A DNA stretch of 64,000 bases from Thalassospiraceae bacterium LMO-SO8 (GCA_031655335.1 CP134226.1:1302001-1366000); one strand, 5' to 3'. Counted from the stretch's first letter, positions 19,502 through 27,693 are shown. The notes: generated by a model from the sequence alone, not told the origin. Program-made: numbers and translations.

Positions 19502-19903
19502 GTGGCGAAACCCGAATGGGGCCGCAAGGTCACCTGCGCCAGTTGCAGCAATAAGTTTTACGACATGAGACGCGAACCCGCGACGTGCCCGTCGTGCGGT
19601 GCCACCAACGACCCGCTTCAGGCGTTCCGCCCGAAACGCGGCGCCGTGGCGAAACCGACACCTCAGAAGGAAGTCAAGCCCAAGGCGGCGAAGGTTCTTC
19701 CCGACGAGGATGACGACGATTTGGACGCGGTCCTGCCCGATGTCGATGACGACGACGATCTCGCCGATGACGACGTGGAAGACGTGCTCGATGACGATGA
19801 GGACGACGACCTCATCGAGGACACGGCCGACCTGGGTGAGGACGACGACGACCTGGACGAGGTCCGCGAACATATCGAGACGGAGGGTCCGGTCAAGGAA
19901 TAG
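19502..19903 (+). CDS. FYDLN-acid family protein (TIGR02300-like)
   Basis: A 133-residue protein with an N-terminal zinc-ribbon-like region ('CASCSNKFYDMRREPATCPSCGA', four Cys at about 12, 15, 29 and 32) and a very acidic C-terminal half made of Asp/Glu runs. This is the alphaproteobacterial family of unknown role named after the FYDLN motif, here FYDMR. The start is GTG 19502, preceded by GGGAGG. It is divergent from aroA and about 215 bp upstream of tRNA-Ala. The acidic tail may mimic nucleic acid or bind a basic partner, but that is only a guess. Confidence 0.8.
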   Translation: MAKPEWGRKVTCASCSNKFYDMRREPATCPSCGATNDPLQAFRPKRGAVAKPTPQKEVKPKAAKVLPDEDDDDLDAVLPDVDDDDDLADDDVEDVLDDDEDDDLIEDTADLGEDDDDLDEVREHIETEGPVKE

Positions 19904-19938
19904 GGCCGGGGCACGGCCGGGGCACGAATTCGGAAACG

Positions 19939-19983
19939 ATGCGGCGTCCTCAGCGCCCTAATGCGGGCGCCGCGTCATTTTCC
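19939..19983 (+). terminator. Possible terminator after the FYDLN gene
   Basis: Stacked stems ATGCGGCG...CGCCGC-GT-CAT and GCGCCC...GGGCGC with a TAATGC loop are followed by TTTTCCCC. The outer stem has a 2-nt bulge. It lies 35 bp after the stop codon. Confidence 0.45.
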
Positions 19984-20119
19984 CCTTGCCATCCGATCCC
20001 AACCGTCTTTATGTTCCGCGTCCCGGTTGACCGGGGGACCCGGCAGACGTATTTTCCGGGTCCCGGTTCGCCGGCGTTCCCAAATTTTCCCGCCAGGGCA
20101 TCTGCCGGCGGGACCCCGT

Positions 20120-20195
<76 letters not shown>

Positions 20196-20260
20196 TCTCC
20201 CCCGTAAGGGGCGGAAACTCCTAAAAGTCTCCATATATCAGTAGGTTGGTTTGGCTAGGT

Positions 20261-20283
20261 GCTACACTTTTGTGTTACACTTG
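20261..20283. promoter_or_regulatory. Candidate integrase arm-type sites, left end
   Basis: Two direct copies of a decamer, GCTACACTTT (20261-20270) and GTTACACTTG (20274-20283), lie between attL and the integrase start. The same GCTACACTTT occurs at 32875-32884 near attR, as expected for arm sites bound by the integrase N-terminal domain. Confidence 0.5.
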
Positions 20284-20286
20284 GGC

Positions 20287-21984
20287 ATGACCGATATGGC
20301 GAAGTTCCCCGGCTTAAGGCAGCGAGGCAAGAGCGGCGTCTGGTACCTCCGACGGGTGGTACCGACCGACCTCCGCGATCACCTGCAGAAGCGTGAAGTC
20401 CTCATCAGCCTCGGCACCGCCGACCGCGACGAGGCGCGGCGTCTCTACCTGTCGAAGTGGGCGGAGTTCGATGACTACTTCGCCGCCCGCCGGAAGGAGT
20501 TAAGCGAGAACGGTCCTGCTGCCCTCCGGCCCCTCTCCCAACCGCAGATGCTCCAACTCGTGCGCCGTTACGTCGCCCGCAAGGACGCGGACAACATCGA
20601 CGTAGGCCCGCTGTCGGACACGGACGCCATCGAGAACCAGGTGGATGACGAGCGAATGGCCCTGATGGAGTTGGAGAACCCGAAACACCCTCACCACTTA
20701 CAAACCATCGACGCGGCGGTACGTGAAGCCCTCGCCATGACTGCACAGGCCACCGAGCAGGCGAGCACCGAGTACGACACCTTGCTTGAGTACGTGCGTC
20801 TGGCCCTAGTCGAACTTCATAACCGTCGGCTCCGACGCTTGAACGGCGACAAGTCCTTCACCCATATCGATGCCCTGTTCGACCCTCGTGCGAAAGCCGA
20901 CGCCGTCACGCTAAAGCAGGCGGCGGACGACTGGTTGGCCGAGTACCAGACCACCCACAAGGTGAAGGCCAAGAGGATGGCGAAGGTGGACGGCACGATC
21001 AGTCTCATCCTGGAGTTCTTCGGCGCGGACACACTCGTCATTGACCTGACCTCGAAGCGGTGCAGGGACTACCGCGACATGCTCAACAAGCTGCCGCCCC
21101 ATAGACACAAGCGTTACCCGAAGAAGTCCCTCAAGCAGGTGCTCCAGATCGCCGAGAGCAAGAACCTCGCACCCATCTCCTACGAGTCCCAGAGCCAGCA
21201 TCTCGGCCCGCTTAAGAACATCCTGGCGCAGGCGGTCGCCGACGGCGTCATTACGAACAACCCGGCTCAGGGCCTGGAGGTGATCGCCAAGAAGACGCCC
21301 GCCGAGGACCGGCGCATGCCGTTCACGACCGAGGAGCTAACGCGCATCTTCACCGCCCCTCTGTATACCGGCTGTGTCGATGACGGATGGAACTATAAGA
21401 AGCCTGGCCCGCATCGGCCCAAGCGTGGCCGCTACTGGGTGCCGCTGATCGCCCTCTACACCGGCATGCGCCTAAACGAACTGTGCCAGCTTCGGGTCCT
21501 GGACATCCAGCAGACGGAAGGCGGAACGCCTTACCTCGCCGTCACCGAGGGAGAGGACGGCATGAGCTTGAAGAACCTGGGCAGCCGGCGCAGCATGCCG
21601 ATCCACCCCGACCTAGTCCGCATGGGCTTGCTTGCCTACCACCGCCAGATGGCCAAGGCGGGACATAAGCAACTCTTCCCGGAATTGACCGTCGCATCGA
21701 CGGGGTATCGGAGTGACAACTTCTCCAAGTGGTTCTGCGCGGGCTTCCTGCCGTCGGTCAACGCCAAGAAACCGGGCGACGGCTCGCACGTCTTCCGCCA
21801 TAACTTCCGCGACGCCCTGCGCCGCATCGAGGCCCCGAAGGAGATCACCGACCGCTTGGGCGGCTGGCGGGACAGATCAGTGCAGGCTAGCTACGGCGCT
21901 GGTTTCGATGTGGATCACCTTGCCCGCTACCTGAACCAGATCACCTACCCTGGCCTGGACCTCTCGCACCTCTACTCGAGCTAG
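20287..21984 (+). CDS. Tyrosine site-specific integrase
   Basis: A 565-residue phage-type integrase. The N-terminus 'FPGLRQRGKSGVWYLRRVVP' and 'LISLGTADRDEARRL' is the arm-binding / DUF6538-like region, followed by a long helical core-binding domain. The catalytic domain has the first Arg in 'YTGMRLNELCQL' (~395), HxxR in 'HVFRHNFRDAL' (501/504) and the nucleophile Tyr in 'ASYGAGF' (~536). It starts at ATG 20287 (ATG 20296 is also possible). It sits next to attL and should integrate and excise the element at tRNA-Ala. No excisionase was recognised. Confidence 0.93.
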   Translation: MTDMAKFPGLRQRGKSGVWYLRRVVPTDLRDHLQKREVLISLGTADRDEARRLYLSKWAEFDDYFAARRKELSENGPAALRPLSQPQMLQLVRRYVARKDADNIDVGPLSDTDAIENQVDDERMALMELENPKHPHHLQTIDAAVREALAMTAQATEQASTEYDTLLEYVRLALVELHNRRLRRLNGDKSFTHIDALFDPRAKADAVTLKQAADDWLAEYQTTHKVKAKRMAKVDGTISLILEFFGADTLVIDLTSKRCRDYRDMLNKLPPHRHKRYPKKSLKQVLQIAESKNLAPISYESQSQHLGPLKNILAQAVADGVITNNPAQGLEVIAKKTPAEDRRMPFTTEELTRIFTAPLYTGCVDDGWNYKKPGPHRPKRGRYWVPLIALYTGMRLNELCQLRVLDIQQTEGGTPYLAVTEGEDGMSLKNLGSRRSMPIHPDLVRMGLLAYHRQMAKAGHKQLFPELTVASTGYRSDNFSKWFCAGFLPSVNAKKPGDGSHVFRHNFRDALRRIEAPKEITDRLGGWRDRSVQASYGAGFDVDHLARYLNQITYPGLDLSHLYSS

Positions 21985-22089
21985 GTGCCGTTCCGCGTCG
22001 CCAGGCGCTCCTTATAAGCACCTTAAAGTGTACGGGCACACACCCCACTACTATAGTCACAGTCTACATCCAAGGAGGGAGAGGTAGGC

Positions 22090-23010
22090 GTGACCATCGC
22101 TTACAAGCCAAAGCTCGACAAGATATCCATCACGGTCCCTATCGTTGGGAAACACCTTCAAGACGACATCGTTCAAGCCATCAATGACATGAACGCGGCA
22201 GGCCCGCCGAACGGATACCTCTGGGGTAGTGGAGGGGGGTATAGGCGTGGTGTTCGCATGTACTTAGGGCCCGATGCTGGCTTCAAGCGGGGCACCTTCC
22301 TACACCTACAGGCGATGCCGTGGGGGACTGGCAAGCGCTTCATGCGACTTGAGTGGAACCCTGCCGAAGTCGGGGCGGCGGGGCTGGCTTCCCTCCAGCA
22401 GGACTTCAACCAATTCCTCCCGGACTGGCGGGAGCGGATACAGAAGGACGGTAAGGTGACCCGCGTCGACATCGCCTGCGACTTCATCGGGGTCAAGGTC
22501 GATGACGTTGTCGTCTGGTCTAAGTGGGCCAAGAAGCTCGCGATGTACACCAACGCCCAGGGGGAGACGGAGACCCTCTACCTAGGGGCCCAGGAGAGCA
22601 ACCAGACGGTCGTCTATGACAGGGTCGCCAAGATAAAGCAGGATAACAAGGTGGCGAAGTACGACCTCGAAGTACAGCCCGTGCCCAAGAAGCCGATCAC
22701 GCGGCTTGAACGGAGGTTACGGACAGACATCGCTGTCTCCGACCTTCTGGACATGAAGAACCCGCTCGACGGTATCTCCGTGTACGCACCCAACCCGAAG
22801 GACTTCCCCAACGCACTCTACCGCTACCCCGCCTTCCGCAACATGGCCCAGATGCGGGGCTACAAGCGGGCGGTGGCGTCTCTGCCCCCGGCCTATAGGA
22901 CCAAGTACGAGAAGAAGCTTCTTGCCTCCAAGGCGGGCTGGTGGGACGCGGACAGCGTCTGGAAGCACTGGCCGCTAGCCCTCAAGAAAGCAGGTCTATT
23001 GGCCCCGTAA
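22090..23010 (+). CDS. Putative replication initiation factor (Rep_trans / filamentous-phage type)
   Basis: A 306-residue protein that I cannot name firmly, but with the order of motifs found in rolling-circle initiators of the Rep_trans/gene II group: 'TRVDIACDFIGV' (about 122-133), 'GETETLYLGAQESNQTVVYDRVAKIKQ' (~157-184) and 'ITRLERRLRTDIAV' (~204-217). In that family these strands carry an Asp/Glu metal site and a Lys/Tyr-rich 'YDK' strand, with Tyr as nucleophile. The start is GTG 22090, 9 bp after GGAGGGAGAGG. It follows the integrase and precedes a 300-bp gap with a 15-bp inverted repeat that could be an origin. Sequence similarity is by eye only. Confidence 0.55.
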   Translation: MTIAYKPKLDKISITVPIVGKHLQDDIVQAINDMNAAGPPNGYLWGSGGGYRRGVRMYLGPDAGFKRGTFLHLQAMPWGTGKRFMRLEWNPAEVGAAGLASLQQDFNQFLPDWRERIQKDGKVTRVDIACDFIGVKVDDVVVWSKWAKKLAMYTNAQGETETLYLGAQESNQTVVYDRVAKIKQDNKVAKYDLEVQPVPKKPITRLERRLRTDIAVSDLLDMKNPLDGISVYAPNPKDFPNALYRYPAFRNMAQMRGYKRAVASLPPAYRTKYEKKLLASKAGWWDADSVWKHWPLALKKAGLLAP

Positions 23011-23014
23011 CTGC

Positions 23015-23034
23015 CAGTGAAATTAACTTCACTG
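23015..23034. promoter_or_regulatory. Palindrome A (shared operator-like motif)
   Basis: CAGTGAAATTAACTTCACTG, a 7-bp inverted repeat just after the Rep-like stop codon. It shares TGCCAGTGAAATTAA with the palindrome at 27276-27293, which suggests a common binding protein, perhaps the element's XRE regulator. Confidence 0.5.
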
Positions 23035-23044
23035 ACTTAAACTG

Positions 23045-23144
23045 AGAGTCCGTTTTCTCTAAGCGCCGGGTGTGTCTGTTTAGGGAGTCTGTCCAGGGGC
23101 TTGCCTCGATTAGGTGGTCGTAGAGCCTCGAGAAAACGGACTCT
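23045..23144. repeat. 15-bp perfect inverted repeat, possible origin region
   Basis: AGAGTCCGTTTTCTC at 23045-23059 and its exact complement GAGAAAACGGACTCT at 23130-23144 are separated by 70 bp. It lies in the 316-bp gap between the Rep-like gene and umuD; the rest of the gap holds only palindrome A and the LexA box. A double-strand or lagging-strand origin for the Rep-like protein is one reading. Confidence 0.6.
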
Positions 23145-23317
23145 AAACGCGGGTCTAGTTATTGTGGTTTCGCGTCTGTTTACGCAAGGGCTGCAACAGC
23201 ACACGATTAGCTCCAGCCTATCCAGCGATTAGCCGGGACCGATCTTATCGTCCCCACGGGGTTTTGTGAGTGAACCCCATAAGAGGCTCTTGCGTCCTTG
23301 GTGGTGAGGGCACTAGT

Positions 23318-23332
23318 GTTCTCTTTATGTTC
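23318..23332 (+). promoter_or_regulatory. LexA (SOS) box of the umuDC operon
   Basis: GTTC-TCTTTAT-GTTC matches the alphaproteobacterial LexA site GTTC-N7-GTTC exactly. It overlaps the ATG at 23327, so either transcription is blocked right at the gene start or translation begins a little downstream. Confidence 0.8.
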
Positions 23333-23767
23333 ACATTCCGTCAAACCCATCGCCCTCTAGTTCCCGTGGTGACCCGGCACATATCCTTGCCGTTGGCTGC
23401 GTCCTGTGTCCCTGCTGGATTCCCTAGTCCGGCGGAGGACTTCGCAGATGGTGTTCTTGACCTCAACGACCTGATTGAACATCCGGCGGCGACCTTCGTT
23501 GTCCGCGTATCTGGCTGGTCTATGGCGGCAGCGGGCATCCTCGACGGCGACCTGTTGCTGGTGGACCGCAGTATAAAGCCCCGGTCCGGGCATATCGCCG
23601 TCGCGGCCCTGGGTGGGGAAATGGTGGTGAAACGCCTGCGCCGGAAGGCCGGGCGCTGGTGGCTGGTCCCCGAGGCGCAGGAGCCGGACCGCTATCAGGC
23701 GGTGGAGATGGACGAGGAGGCGGAAGTCTGGGGCGTGGTCAAGAACGTGATCCGGTGCTTGACGTGA
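23327..23767 (+). CDS. umuD: UmuD-like error-prone polymerase V autoproteolytic subunit (S24 peptidase)
   Basis: A 146-residue LexA/UmuD-type protein without a DNA-binding domain. The cleavage region '[13 protein letters not shown]' (A30-G31) matches that of UmuD, the nucleophile Ser is in '[22 protein letters not shown]' (S65) and the general-base Lys in 'GGEMVVKRL' (K102). After RecA-triggered self-cleavage, UmuD' binds UmuC to form Pol V. The start is uncertain: ATG 23327 lies inside the LexA box; GTG 23366 or 23369 would give about 132 residues, closer to the family length. Its stop overlaps umuC (GTGA). Confidence 0.85.
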   Translation: MFTFRQTHRPLVPVVTRHISLPLAASCVPAGFPSPAEDFADGVLDLNDLIEHPAATFVVRVSGWSMAAAGILDGDLLLVDRSIKPRSGHIAVAALGGEMVVKRLRRKAGRWWLVPEAQEPDRYQAVEMDEEAEVWGVVKNVIRCLT

Positions 23768-25053
23768 ACCGCGTCTTCGCCCTGGCTGACGTCAACAACT
23801 TCTATGCATCCTGTGAGCGGGTATTCCAGCCTGAACTGCGGGGCAGGCCCCTGGTGGTGCTGTCCAACAACGATGGCTGCGTGATTGCCCGCTCGCCGGA
23901 GGCCAAAGCCCTGGGCATAGCCATGGGGGCGCCGTTCTTTAAGCTGCGGGAGCAGCCCGGATGCCGGGACGTGCGTGTGCGCTCCGCTAACTTCACGCTC
24001 TACGGCGACATGAGCCGCCGCGTCATGGACATAATCGCTGCCAACGTCCCGGACATGGAGGTGTACAGCATCGACGAATGCTTCATCGACTACACGTGGG
24101 CCGACGAGGCGGCGGGTCGGGCACGGGCGCTGCGGGCGATGATCCTGCAGTGGACGGGTTTGCCTGTCAGCTTCGGGCTGGGTGCCACCAAGACCCTCGC
24201 CAAGGTCGCTAACCGTCAGGCCAAGACGGCGCCAGATGGGGTGTTCGCCATGCTCGACCGTGAAACGGTGGAACGCGTTCTCAAGCGGACGGACGTGGGC
24301 GATGTCTGGGGCATCGGGCGGCGTTGGTCCGCCCGGTTACGTCTTCACGGTATCGACAGCGCCTATGACCTGGCACAGGCGGACCGATGCTGGGTACGCG
24401 GCGTCATGGGGGTGGTCGGCCTACGCACGGTCGATGAACTGAACGGCCGCCCCACGGTCGTCCTAGAACACGTCACGCCGGACAAGCAGACCCTTTGTGT
24501 CTCCCGCAGCTTCGGGACCACGGTCCGCACACGTGAGGGCCTCGCCGCACGGCTTCACCACTTCACGGCGCGGGCGGCGGAAAAGTTACGCCAGGGGGAT
24601 TTATTGGCGGGGGCCGTCAACGTCTATGTCCGAGGTAACCCATTCCGCCCTGACCTGCCGCAGTATACTAACAGCGTTACGGTCGGGCTTGACCTGCCGA
24701 CCTCGGACACGGGGCTCATCCTGCGCGCGGTCCTGCGGGGGCTAGACCAGGTTTACCGCCCCAGCATCCCCTACAAGAAGGCTGGCGTCCTGTTGCTTGA
24801 CCTGCGTAACCGGCATCACAATCCCCCCGACCTGTTCGGGCGTCCTGATCCGCGTCGTGCGCGGCTGATGCAGGCTATGGACACGCTGAACGGCAAGCAC
24901 GGTGCGGGCACCATTTGTTACGGAGAAATCCCGAAGCATCGCACTTGGTACATGACGCAGGAGCATTGCTCGCGACGGTTCACGACGCATTGGCGGGAGT
25001 TGCCGGTGGTGATGGCAGGGATGGTCATTAGCGGACAGATAAACAACTCCTGA
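23764..25053 (+). CDS. umuC: UmuC-like Y-family DNA polymerase V catalytic subunit
   Basis: A 429-residue translesion polymerase. It has '[17 protein letters not shown]' (first metal Asp, ~9), '[22 protein letters not shown]', the catalytic '[11 protein letters not shown]' (~100-110), '[14 protein letters not shown]' and a helix-hairpin-helix '[11 protein letters not shown]'. The C-terminus '[20 protein letters not shown]' is the UmuC-specific tail (DUF4113-like). GTG 23764 overlaps the umuD stop by 4 bp, so the two are coupled under the LexA box. Being on a mobile element, it would give the host SOS mutagenesis on acquisition. Confidence 0.93.
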   Translation: MNRVFALADVNNFYASCERVFQPELRGRPLVVLSNNDGCVIARSPEAKALGIAMGAPFFKLREQPGCRDVRVRSANFTLYGDMSRRVMDIIAANVPDMEVYSIDECFIDYTWADEAAGRARALRAMILQWTGLPVSFGLGATKTLAKVANRQAKTAPDGVFAMLDRETVERVLKRTDVGDVWGIGRRWSARLRLHGIDSAYDLAQADRCWVRGVMGVVGLRTVDELNGRPTVVLEHVTPDKQTLCVSRSFGTTVRTREGLAARLHHFTARAAEKLRQGDLLAGAVNVYVRGNPFRPDLPQYTNSVTVGLDLPTSDTGLILRAVLRGLDQVYRPSIPYKKAGVLLLDLRNRHHNPPDLFGRPDPRRARLMQAMDTLNGKHGAGTICYGEIPKHRTWYMTQEHCSRRFTTHWRELPVVMAGMVISGQINNS

Positions 25054-25158
25054 AACAGGTTTGCTATGTGTTGATTCCCCCCACATGCTCAACGTTGACA
25101 TGGCCCACCAGGGGGTTACGTTTACTTGAACGGTGGTTTAACAACCTGTCACTTATAT

Positions 25159-25854
25159 ATGAAGTCAGCGGTCTCCTACGTCGCCTACTACCGCGTGAGC
25201 ACCAACCGGCAGGGCCGATCCGGCCTCGGGCTTGAAGCGCAACGGCAGGCGGTGGCTGACTTCCTTGCCGGGACCGGCGGCACCCTCGCCGAGACCTTCA
25301 CCGAAGTTGAGAGCGGTAAGAACGACGCCCGCCCCGAACTGGAGCGGGCCCTGGCCGCCTGTCGGGTGCGCCGGGCCGTCCTCGTCGTCGCCAAGCTCGA
25401 CCGCCTCGCCCGCAACGCCCACTTCCTGCTGGGGCTCAAGGAGGCCGGCGTCGAGTTCGTGTGCTGCGACATGCCGAGCGCCAACCGCCTGACCGTCGGC
25501 ATCATGGCGATGGTCGCCGAGGAGGAGGGGCGCCTGATCTCCGAGCGGACCAAGGCCGCCCTTGCCGCCGCCAAGGCCCGTGGGGTCCGCCTGGGCTCTC
25601 CCGGTAACCTGACCCCCGCCGGACGCCGCCGGGGCGCCGAGAAGGGCGCACGGGCCCGCAGGGAGTCCGCCGACGGCTACGCCACCCTGATGGGGCCCAC
25701 GATCCGCGATCTACAGGCCGAGGGCGTCGCCGGGCACGGGGCCCTTGCCCGCGCCCTAAACGATAGGGGCATTCCGACACGTCGAGGTGGGACCTGGACA
25801 GCAACTCAAGTGCGCCGCCTTCTGGAACGGGCCTCCGTTCCGCTCACGGCCTGA
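25159..25854 (+). CDS. Serine recombinase / resolvase family protein
   Basis: A 231-residue recombinase. The catalytic Ser is in 'VAYYRVSTNRQGRSGLGLEAQ' (S14), the arginine cluster in 'LVVAKLDRLARNAHFLLGLKEAGVEF' (~78-103), and 'EEEGRLISERTKAALAAAKARG' is the long E helix. A C-terminal helix-turn-helix ('GALARALNDRGIPTRRGGTWTATQVRRLL') follows. It lacks the large zinc-ribbon domain of phage serine integrases, so it is of resolvase/invertase type; it may resolve dimers or invert a segment. ATG 25159 was chosen from the family N-terminus. Its end overlaps the convergent GIY-YIG gene by 11 bp. Confidence 0.88.
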   Translation: MKSAVSYVAYYRVSTNRQGRSGLGLEAQRQAVADFLAGTGGTLAETFTEVESGKNDARPELERALAACRVRRAVLVVAKLDRLARNAHFLLGLKEAGVEFVCCDMPSANRLTVGIMAMVAEEEGRLISERTKAALAAAKARGVRLGSPGNLTPAGRRRGAEKGARARRESADGYATLMGPTIRDLQAEGVAGHGALARALNDRGIPTRRGGTWTATQVRRLLERASVPLTA

Positions 25855-26452
25855 CGGTCTCCATCAAGCGTCTAACATCACGTTCCGACAATGGCTCTCC
25901 CCTCAACCCTTTAATATTCCATAGACTCGATTGGCAAACCCTTTGGTCTGGGTGATGAACGCCCAACCAAGACGGCGAAGCTCGGCAGTCCTGGCAACCG
26001 GCTATGGTTGACAGGAGGGCCTTCTCAATGACCAGCCGCTGACTCTCATCTGGGACGTGTAGAGTTATGAAGGTGATCTGCCCGGCCAAGTAGGTGCTGA
26101 CCTCATCCTCCGTCGCTGAGAGCTTCGCCTCATCTATCCGGCTCGTAGCCTTGCTGTTCCACTGTTCAAGGAACGGGTCGACGGATCGGGCTAACAGTGC
26201 CCGACCAACATGCTTGCGGAAGATGCTGCGGCGTCTGCGCGGCACCCTGAAGTGTTCGTTCAGACGACCGGCAAGACCACCATCCCCGTGATGGGTGCCG
26301 ATGCGAACGATGCGGTCTGTCTCGTGCGCTTCCTCCTCAGCTTCAAACATGACGTAGATACCGTCCGACGGTAGTTGATCCGCGCTGAAGTCCGCCCCGT
26401 GGCGCGGTAGGCCCGATAACCACTCGTGGAGGAGGGCGCAGGCTCTACTCAT
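25844..26452 (-). CDS. GIY-YIG-like nuclease domain protein
   Basis: A 202-residue protein. 'SDGIYVMFEAEEEAHETDRIVRIGTHHGDGGLAGRLNEHF' (about residues 29-68) matches a GIY-YIG core in which the second motif reads RIG (residues 50-52); Arg in 'GRLNEHF' and Glu in 'LVIEKALLST' could serve as catalytic residues. 'SWLGVHHPDQRVCQSSLWNIKGL' near the end resembles the tail of uncharacterised GIY-YIG proteins. The ATG at 26452 overlaps the stop of the DUF429 gene by 8 bp, so the two are made together. Substrate unknown; a defence or DNA-processing role is an inference from context. Confidence 0.6.
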   Translation of the reverse strand: MSRACALLHEWLSGLPRHGADFSADQLPSDGIYVMFEAEEEAHETDRIVRIGTHHGDGGLAGRLNEHFRVPRRRRSIFRKHVGRALLARSVDPFLEQWNSKATSRIDEAKLSATEDEVSTYLAGQITFITLHVPDESQRLVIEKALLSTIAGCQDCRASPSWLGVHHPDQRVCQSSLWNIKGLRGEPLSERDVRRLMETVRP

Positions 26453-27245
26453 CGGTCGGCACCCATACGGCCGCATCGGCATCACCGTAGGCTGCCGCCC
26501 TACCTTCCAGGTACTCGATGCCCGCCCAGGCACATACGAGGGCGTCTATCCCGTCCTCGTAGGTCTTGAGCCCGGTCAGGGTGACGTTGTCAGGCTCCGG
26601 GAGGGGAACGTGGATGCCTTCGATCCGCTTGGACAAGGCCCTCAGGATCAGGCGGTACTGCTCAAGCAGGCGAGCCTTCTTCTCTGTCACAGACGCGCCC
26701 CGCCAGTACCTGCCCGACCTCGCCACCTTGTAAGGGAGGCGGTAGTCCGATCCCGTGAGGGCCAGGAGCGCGGGGTGTGGGTAGACCTCGACGAGGGCGG
26801 GCCTCGTACCCGCGCTGGTTCCCGCAGTGGCAAGCCGGTACTCGCTTAAGCCGTCGCGGATGGTCTCGGCGATCTTCCCCGGCCTAGAAGTAGACGGAGT
26901 ATGGGCAGAGCACCCCTTCCCGCCGAAGGCACGGGAGATGGCATCGTCCGCAGACCTACGTCCGATAATGGGGGCGAGAGACAGGGGCATATCGACGGTC
27001 ACTACCTCGATGGCCACGTTCCCCACCATCCGCTGGGCCACGGAGATGAGCCTGTCCGGCTCGGGGCCTCTGTCCACGTGCTTGGCGGACCAGTCCGGAG
27101 CTTCACCGTCGGGCAGGCGGTAGAATGCCTCGTAGCTGGGACTGATACCCCGGCAGCGCCACGAGCCTCCGTGGTGCGACACCACGGCGACCCCGCTCGG
27201 GTTCGTCGTCGTCCACGCTGCGTCGATGGCTAGGATTGCGGTCAT
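26445..27245 (-). CDS. DUF429 domain protein (predicted RNase H-fold nuclease)
   Basis: A 266-residue protein with the DUF429 landmarks: N-terminal 'AILAIDAAWTTTNPSGVAVV', 'VVTVDMPLSLAP' (~80-92), 'RPALVEVYPHPALLALTG' (~148-165) and C-terminal 'TYEDGIDALVCAWAGIEYLEG' (~226-246). The acidic residues in these strands (D8, D84, E153, D230/D233) fit an RNase H-like active site. Function is unproven for the family. It is the first gene of a two-gene minus-strand operon with the GIY-YIG protein, and palindrome B lies about 30 bp upstream of its start. Confidence 0.75.
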   Translation of the reverse strand: MTAILAIDAAWTTTNPSGVAVVSHHGGSWRCRGISPSYEAFYRLPDGEAPDWSAKHVDRGPEPDRLISVAQRMVGNVAIEVVTVDMPLSLAPIIGRRSADDAISRAFGGKGCSAHTPSTSRPGKIAETIRDGLSEYRLATAGTSAGTRPALVEVYPHPALLALTGSDYRLPYKVARSGRYWRGASVTEKKARLLEQYRLILRALSKRIEGIHVPLPEPDNVTLTGLKTYEDGIDALVCAWAGIEYLEGRAAAYGDADAAVWVPTDE

Positions 27246-27275
27246 GCAGGGAGCCTAACAACCCGCCCCTGTGCC

Positions 27276-27293
27276 AGTGAAATTAATTTCACT
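27276..27293. promoter_or_regulatory. Palindrome B upstream of the DUF429 operon
   Basis: AGTGAAATTAATTTCACT is a perfect 18-bp palindrome placed 31 bp before the DUF429 start, between it and the XRE gene stop. It shares 15 bp with palindrome A at 23015-23034. Promoter-proximal placement suggests an operator. Confidence 0.55.
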
Positions 27294-27297
27294 CGGC

Positions 27298-27645
27298 CTA
27301 CTTCTGTGAGTCGGCCAGGGCCTTGAGCTGCTTTAGGGCGACTTCCAGATTCATGTCCGACAAGCGCTTGATGACCTGGCGGGCATCCGTCTCCAGGCCG
27401 ACCCGTCTGGGAGACTGCCCCTCCATGGCCTTCGCCTGTTCGAAGAACTCGGCGATGGGTACGTCCAGATGGATGCTCAGCTTCTCCAGCGTGTCGAGGG
27501 ACGGGACAGAATGGCCCCGCTCGATGTTGCTGAGCGCCTCCGGGGTCCGCTCAACCAGCCCGGCCAACTGCTCCTGGGTCAGCCGCTTGGCCTCCCGGGC
27601 GGCCTTCACCTGCCTGCCCAACGTCTGCTTTAGGTCCGTTGTCAT
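27298..27645 (-). CDS. XRE-family helix-turn-helix regulator
   Basis: A 115-residue regulator. The Cro/C1-type HTH spans about residues 5-62: 'LGRQVKAAREAKRLTQEQLAGLVERTPEALSNIERGHSVPSLDTLEKLSIHLDVPIAEFF'. A short helical C-terminus ('QVIKRLSDMNLEVALKQLKALADSQK') may serve for dimerisation. The ATG at 27645 fits the HTH position. As the only recognisable DNA-binding regulator of this type in the element, it is the best candidate to bind the AGTGAAATTAATT palindromes and to control itself, and perhaps the DUF429 operon downstream. Confidence 0.88.
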   Translation of the reverse strand: MTTDLKQTLGRQVKAAREAKRLTQEQLAGLVERTPEALSNIERGHSVPSLDTLEKLSIHLDVPIAEFFEQAKAMEGQSPRRVGLETDARQVIKRLSDMNLEVALKQLKALADSQK

Positions 27646-27651
27646 GAACCA

Positions 27652-27693
27652 AAGTGTCACTTCGGAGCATACGCTTGACCATGAAGTGTAATT
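27652..27693 (-). promoter_or_regulatory. Possible operator region of the XRE gene
   Basis: AAGTGTCACTT (27652-27662) is an 11-bp palindrome just upstream of the XRE ATG. A related half-site GAAGTGTAATTT lies at 27682-27693. Both share AAGTG with palindromes A and B. Suggestive only. Confidence 0.35.

Noticed and set aside
20196-20212. CCCC-GTAA-GGGG hairpin after tRNA-Ala as a terminator
   Set aside because: The stem is only 4-5 bp and is followed by mixed sequence; the better tRNA terminator is the displaced one at 32982-33010.
23015-23034. Palindromes A and B as transcription terminators
   Set aside because: They are AT-rich with no T run after them, and one lies upstream of a gene start; an operator role fits better.
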